A stretch of DNA of 5,244 bases from an uncultured Eubacteriales bacterium. Its GTDB lineage: Bacteria; Bacillota; Clostridia; Oscillospirales; Oscillospiraceae. The notes under the pieces are model-generated. The model searched no databases. It had not been told where the DNA came from and worked only from the letters and a program-made list of their open reading frames with translations. A program made the translations under genes and the position numbers. Shown one piece after another: positions 4,166 to 5,244 of this stretch; within the stretch, counting starts at the first letter, position 1, and each line of letters begins with the position of its first letter. The DNA lies in contig ONVR01000212.1 of the NCBI GenBank assembly GCA_900321335.1, positions 1 through 5,244 of the forward strand, read 5' to 3'.

Positions 4166-5244
4166 TCGTTCTCTGTCCCCGCTTCCGCGATTGATTTTTC
4201 CTCCGGCGTCATGTCCCGCTCCCCGGCGATCTGCTCCAGGCACTCCGCCCGCAGGGTGACCCGCAGCAGGCCCCCGGCGCTCTGTTCCTGCCAGTCCAGG
4301 GTGCGGATCTCCGCTCCGTCTGTCAGGCCGGTGAGTCTGTCTGTCAGATCCCGCATGAGCATCTGCCGGGCCGCCGCTTCGTCCACCGACGCCTGCACCG
4401 GCTCATACTCCGTATAGATCTCCTTGCAGAGCGTCACCGGCAGCACACTGCTGTCGGTGAGCCGCAAAGGCTCTTCCACAATAATTTTATCATAACAGGG
4501 CCACGCAATTCCACTACTTGGTGAAAAATTTATTCTTTTTCCCGCCACGATCAGTCCGTACCGGGTCTTTTTGCGGCCCGTGCTCCGTTTTGTCACCGTC
4601 TGCAGGGGCATCTCCGCGGACAGCTCGTACCAGGTCCGGGCGTACACCTGGGCGGAGGCGTGCACCAGCTCCCGACCCCCGGGGAGGGGCTCCACCACGC
4701 CCGAGACGATCACCTCTCCGGCCAGGACGGTGCTGCCCCGGTCCAGCCGCTTCGTTCCCGCCAGGGTGATGATCCGCTCAATGACGCCGGATTTCTCCGC
4801 CACAACCATTTTAGGCTCTGCGGGATCATACAGCTCCGGCTTGCTCACCCGTTCCCGGACCAGCACCTGGGCCTTGCTCCCCGCCACGTTTACGGCAAAC
4901 CAGGACAGCTCCGGAATGCGGGTGAGCATACCTCTGGACAGGGCCTCGGAGTCCACGGCAAAGGTAAAAGTGCCGATCCCCACGCCCAAATCCTTCAGTT
5001 CCTCCAGGATCCGGGCGTCAGAGACGCTTTCATTGCCCAGGACCTCCATCTGCCAGATATGCAGGGAGGCAACCCTGACCAGGGCGCAGAACAGCAGCAG
5101 TCCCGCCAGCAGCGCGCCCCGGCGGCGAAGGCTTCTGACACGCGCCCCTGCCCCGGTGCGCCGGAGGATCCGCATCTGCCCGCCGCACCGGCGGCACAGG
5201 TCCCGGATTGCTCGGGCCTCCCGGTCCGGGGCCGACAGGGTCAG
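4162..5244 (-). CDS. yqfD: Sporulation protein YqfD, 5'-truncated by window edge
   Basis: The frame is open to the right edge, so the start lies outside; 360 residues are visible against about 400 in Bacillus. The ATG at 5175 is internal, because the 23 codons before it (LTLSAPDREARAIRDLCRRC and onward) fit the YqfD N-terminal region. A basic stretch (RRTGAGARVRSLRRR) precedes a single membrane segment at about visible residues 44-64, placing the N-terminus in the cytoplasm. A POTRA-like domain follows (about 64-135, starting IWQMEVLGNESVSDARILEEL), then a hairpin of the AEKSGVIERIITLAG type (149-163) with GEVIVSGVVE (176-185), as in other YqfD proteins. In B. subtilis yqfD belongs to the sigma-E sporulation regulon and lies just upstream of phoH, as here. 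Molecular function is not established. The gene stops at 4162 with an ATGA overlap into phoH. An AT-rich patch occurs at about 4480-4545. The family call is fairly strong. Confidence 0.9.
   Translation of the reverse strand: MTLSAPDREARAIRDLCRRCGGQMRILRRTGAGARVRSLRRRGALLAGLLLFCALVRVASLHIWQMEVLGNESVSDARILEELKDLGVGIGTFTFAVDSEALSRGMLTRIPELSWFAVNVAGSKAQVLVRERVSKPELYDPAEPKMVVAEKSGVIERIITLAGTKRLDRGSTVLAGEVIVSGVVEPLPGGRELVHASAQVYARTWYELSAEMPLQTVTKRSTGRKKTRYGLIVAGKRINFSPSSGIAWPCYDKIIVEEPLRLTDSSVLPVTLCKEIYTEYEPVQASVDEAAARQMLMRDLTDRLTGLTDGAEIRTLDWQEQSAGGLLRVTLRAECLEQIAGERDMTPEEKSIAEAGTENE
4489..4497 (-). promoter_or_regulatory. Possible extended -10 element inside yqfD
   Basis: The minus strand reads TGTTATGAT, matching the extended -10 form TGnTATAAT with one mismatch in the hexamer. 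It lies in the only clearly AT-rich patch of yqfD and about 320 nt upstream of the phoH start. No good -35 hexamer is found at 16-18 nt upstream. It could drive phoH and later genes independently of the sporulation gene, but may equally be coincidental coding sequence (codons TGT TAT GAT). Confidence 0.15.

Noticed and set aside
4166..4243. Upstream ATG extending phoH by 26 codons
   Set aside because: The added residues (MPGADRRGAGHDAGG and onward) are not PhoH-like and would overlap yqfD heavily; the ATG at 4165 fits the family start and the ATGA overlap pattern.
3263..4417. A 384-codon open frame on the plus strand across phoH and the end of yqfD
   Set aside because: Antisense shadow of phoH with the same biased composition (many G, L, D, H and Q); no recognisable family or good ribosome binding site.
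5173..5175. ATG at 5175 as the true start of yqfD
   Set aside because: The frame stays open to the window edge and the upstream codons match the YqfD N-terminal region, so the real start lies outside.

Overview
This window looks like ordinary chromosome from a moderately GC-rich (roughly 60 % by eye) endospore-lineage Firmicute, most likely a clostridium of the Oscillospiraceae/Ruminococcaceae type. Three points support this: a spore-type YqfD gene heads the visible part of the operon, a tiny YqzL gene sits between era and recO (a Firmicute signature), and the gene order follows the Firmicute yqfD-phoH-ybeY-dgkA-era-recO cluster. The family assignment is inference from composition and synteny, not from a search.

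All eight recognisable genes lie on the minus strand, so transcription runs from high to low coordinates. In that order they are: yqfD (5' end outside the window), phoH, ybeY, dgkA (undecaprenol/diacylglycerol kinase family), era, yqzL (45 codons, GTG start), recO, and the first 109 codons of mutS2 running off the left edge. The four junctions from yqfD to era are all 4-nt ATGA stop/start overlaps. The only intergenic gaps are era-yqzL (70 nt, with a small hairpin), yqzL-recO (22 nt, with a GC-rich inverted repeat just before the recO ribosome binding site) and recO-mutS2 (27 nt). No intergenic stretch exceeds 70 bases and no convincing terminator is visible, so the whole window reads as one operon or part of one.

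The genes combine membrane and spore-envelope functions (YqfD, DgkA), RNA and ribosome maturation (PhoH, YbeY, Era) and DNA repair or ribosome rescue (RecO, MutS2). YbeY and Era both act in 16S rRNA maturation in well-studied bacteria.

I found no mobile element, CRISPR array, RNA gene, defence system or clear novel system. The points worth a second look are small: the run of identical overlaps, the absence of pgpH (yqfF) and cdd from their usual places, the recO-mutS2 adjacency, a DgkA with an apparent extra C-terminal membrane segment, an AT-rich patch with an extended -10-like sequence inside yqfD, and short inverted repeats around the yqzL and recO translation starts and early in ybeY.
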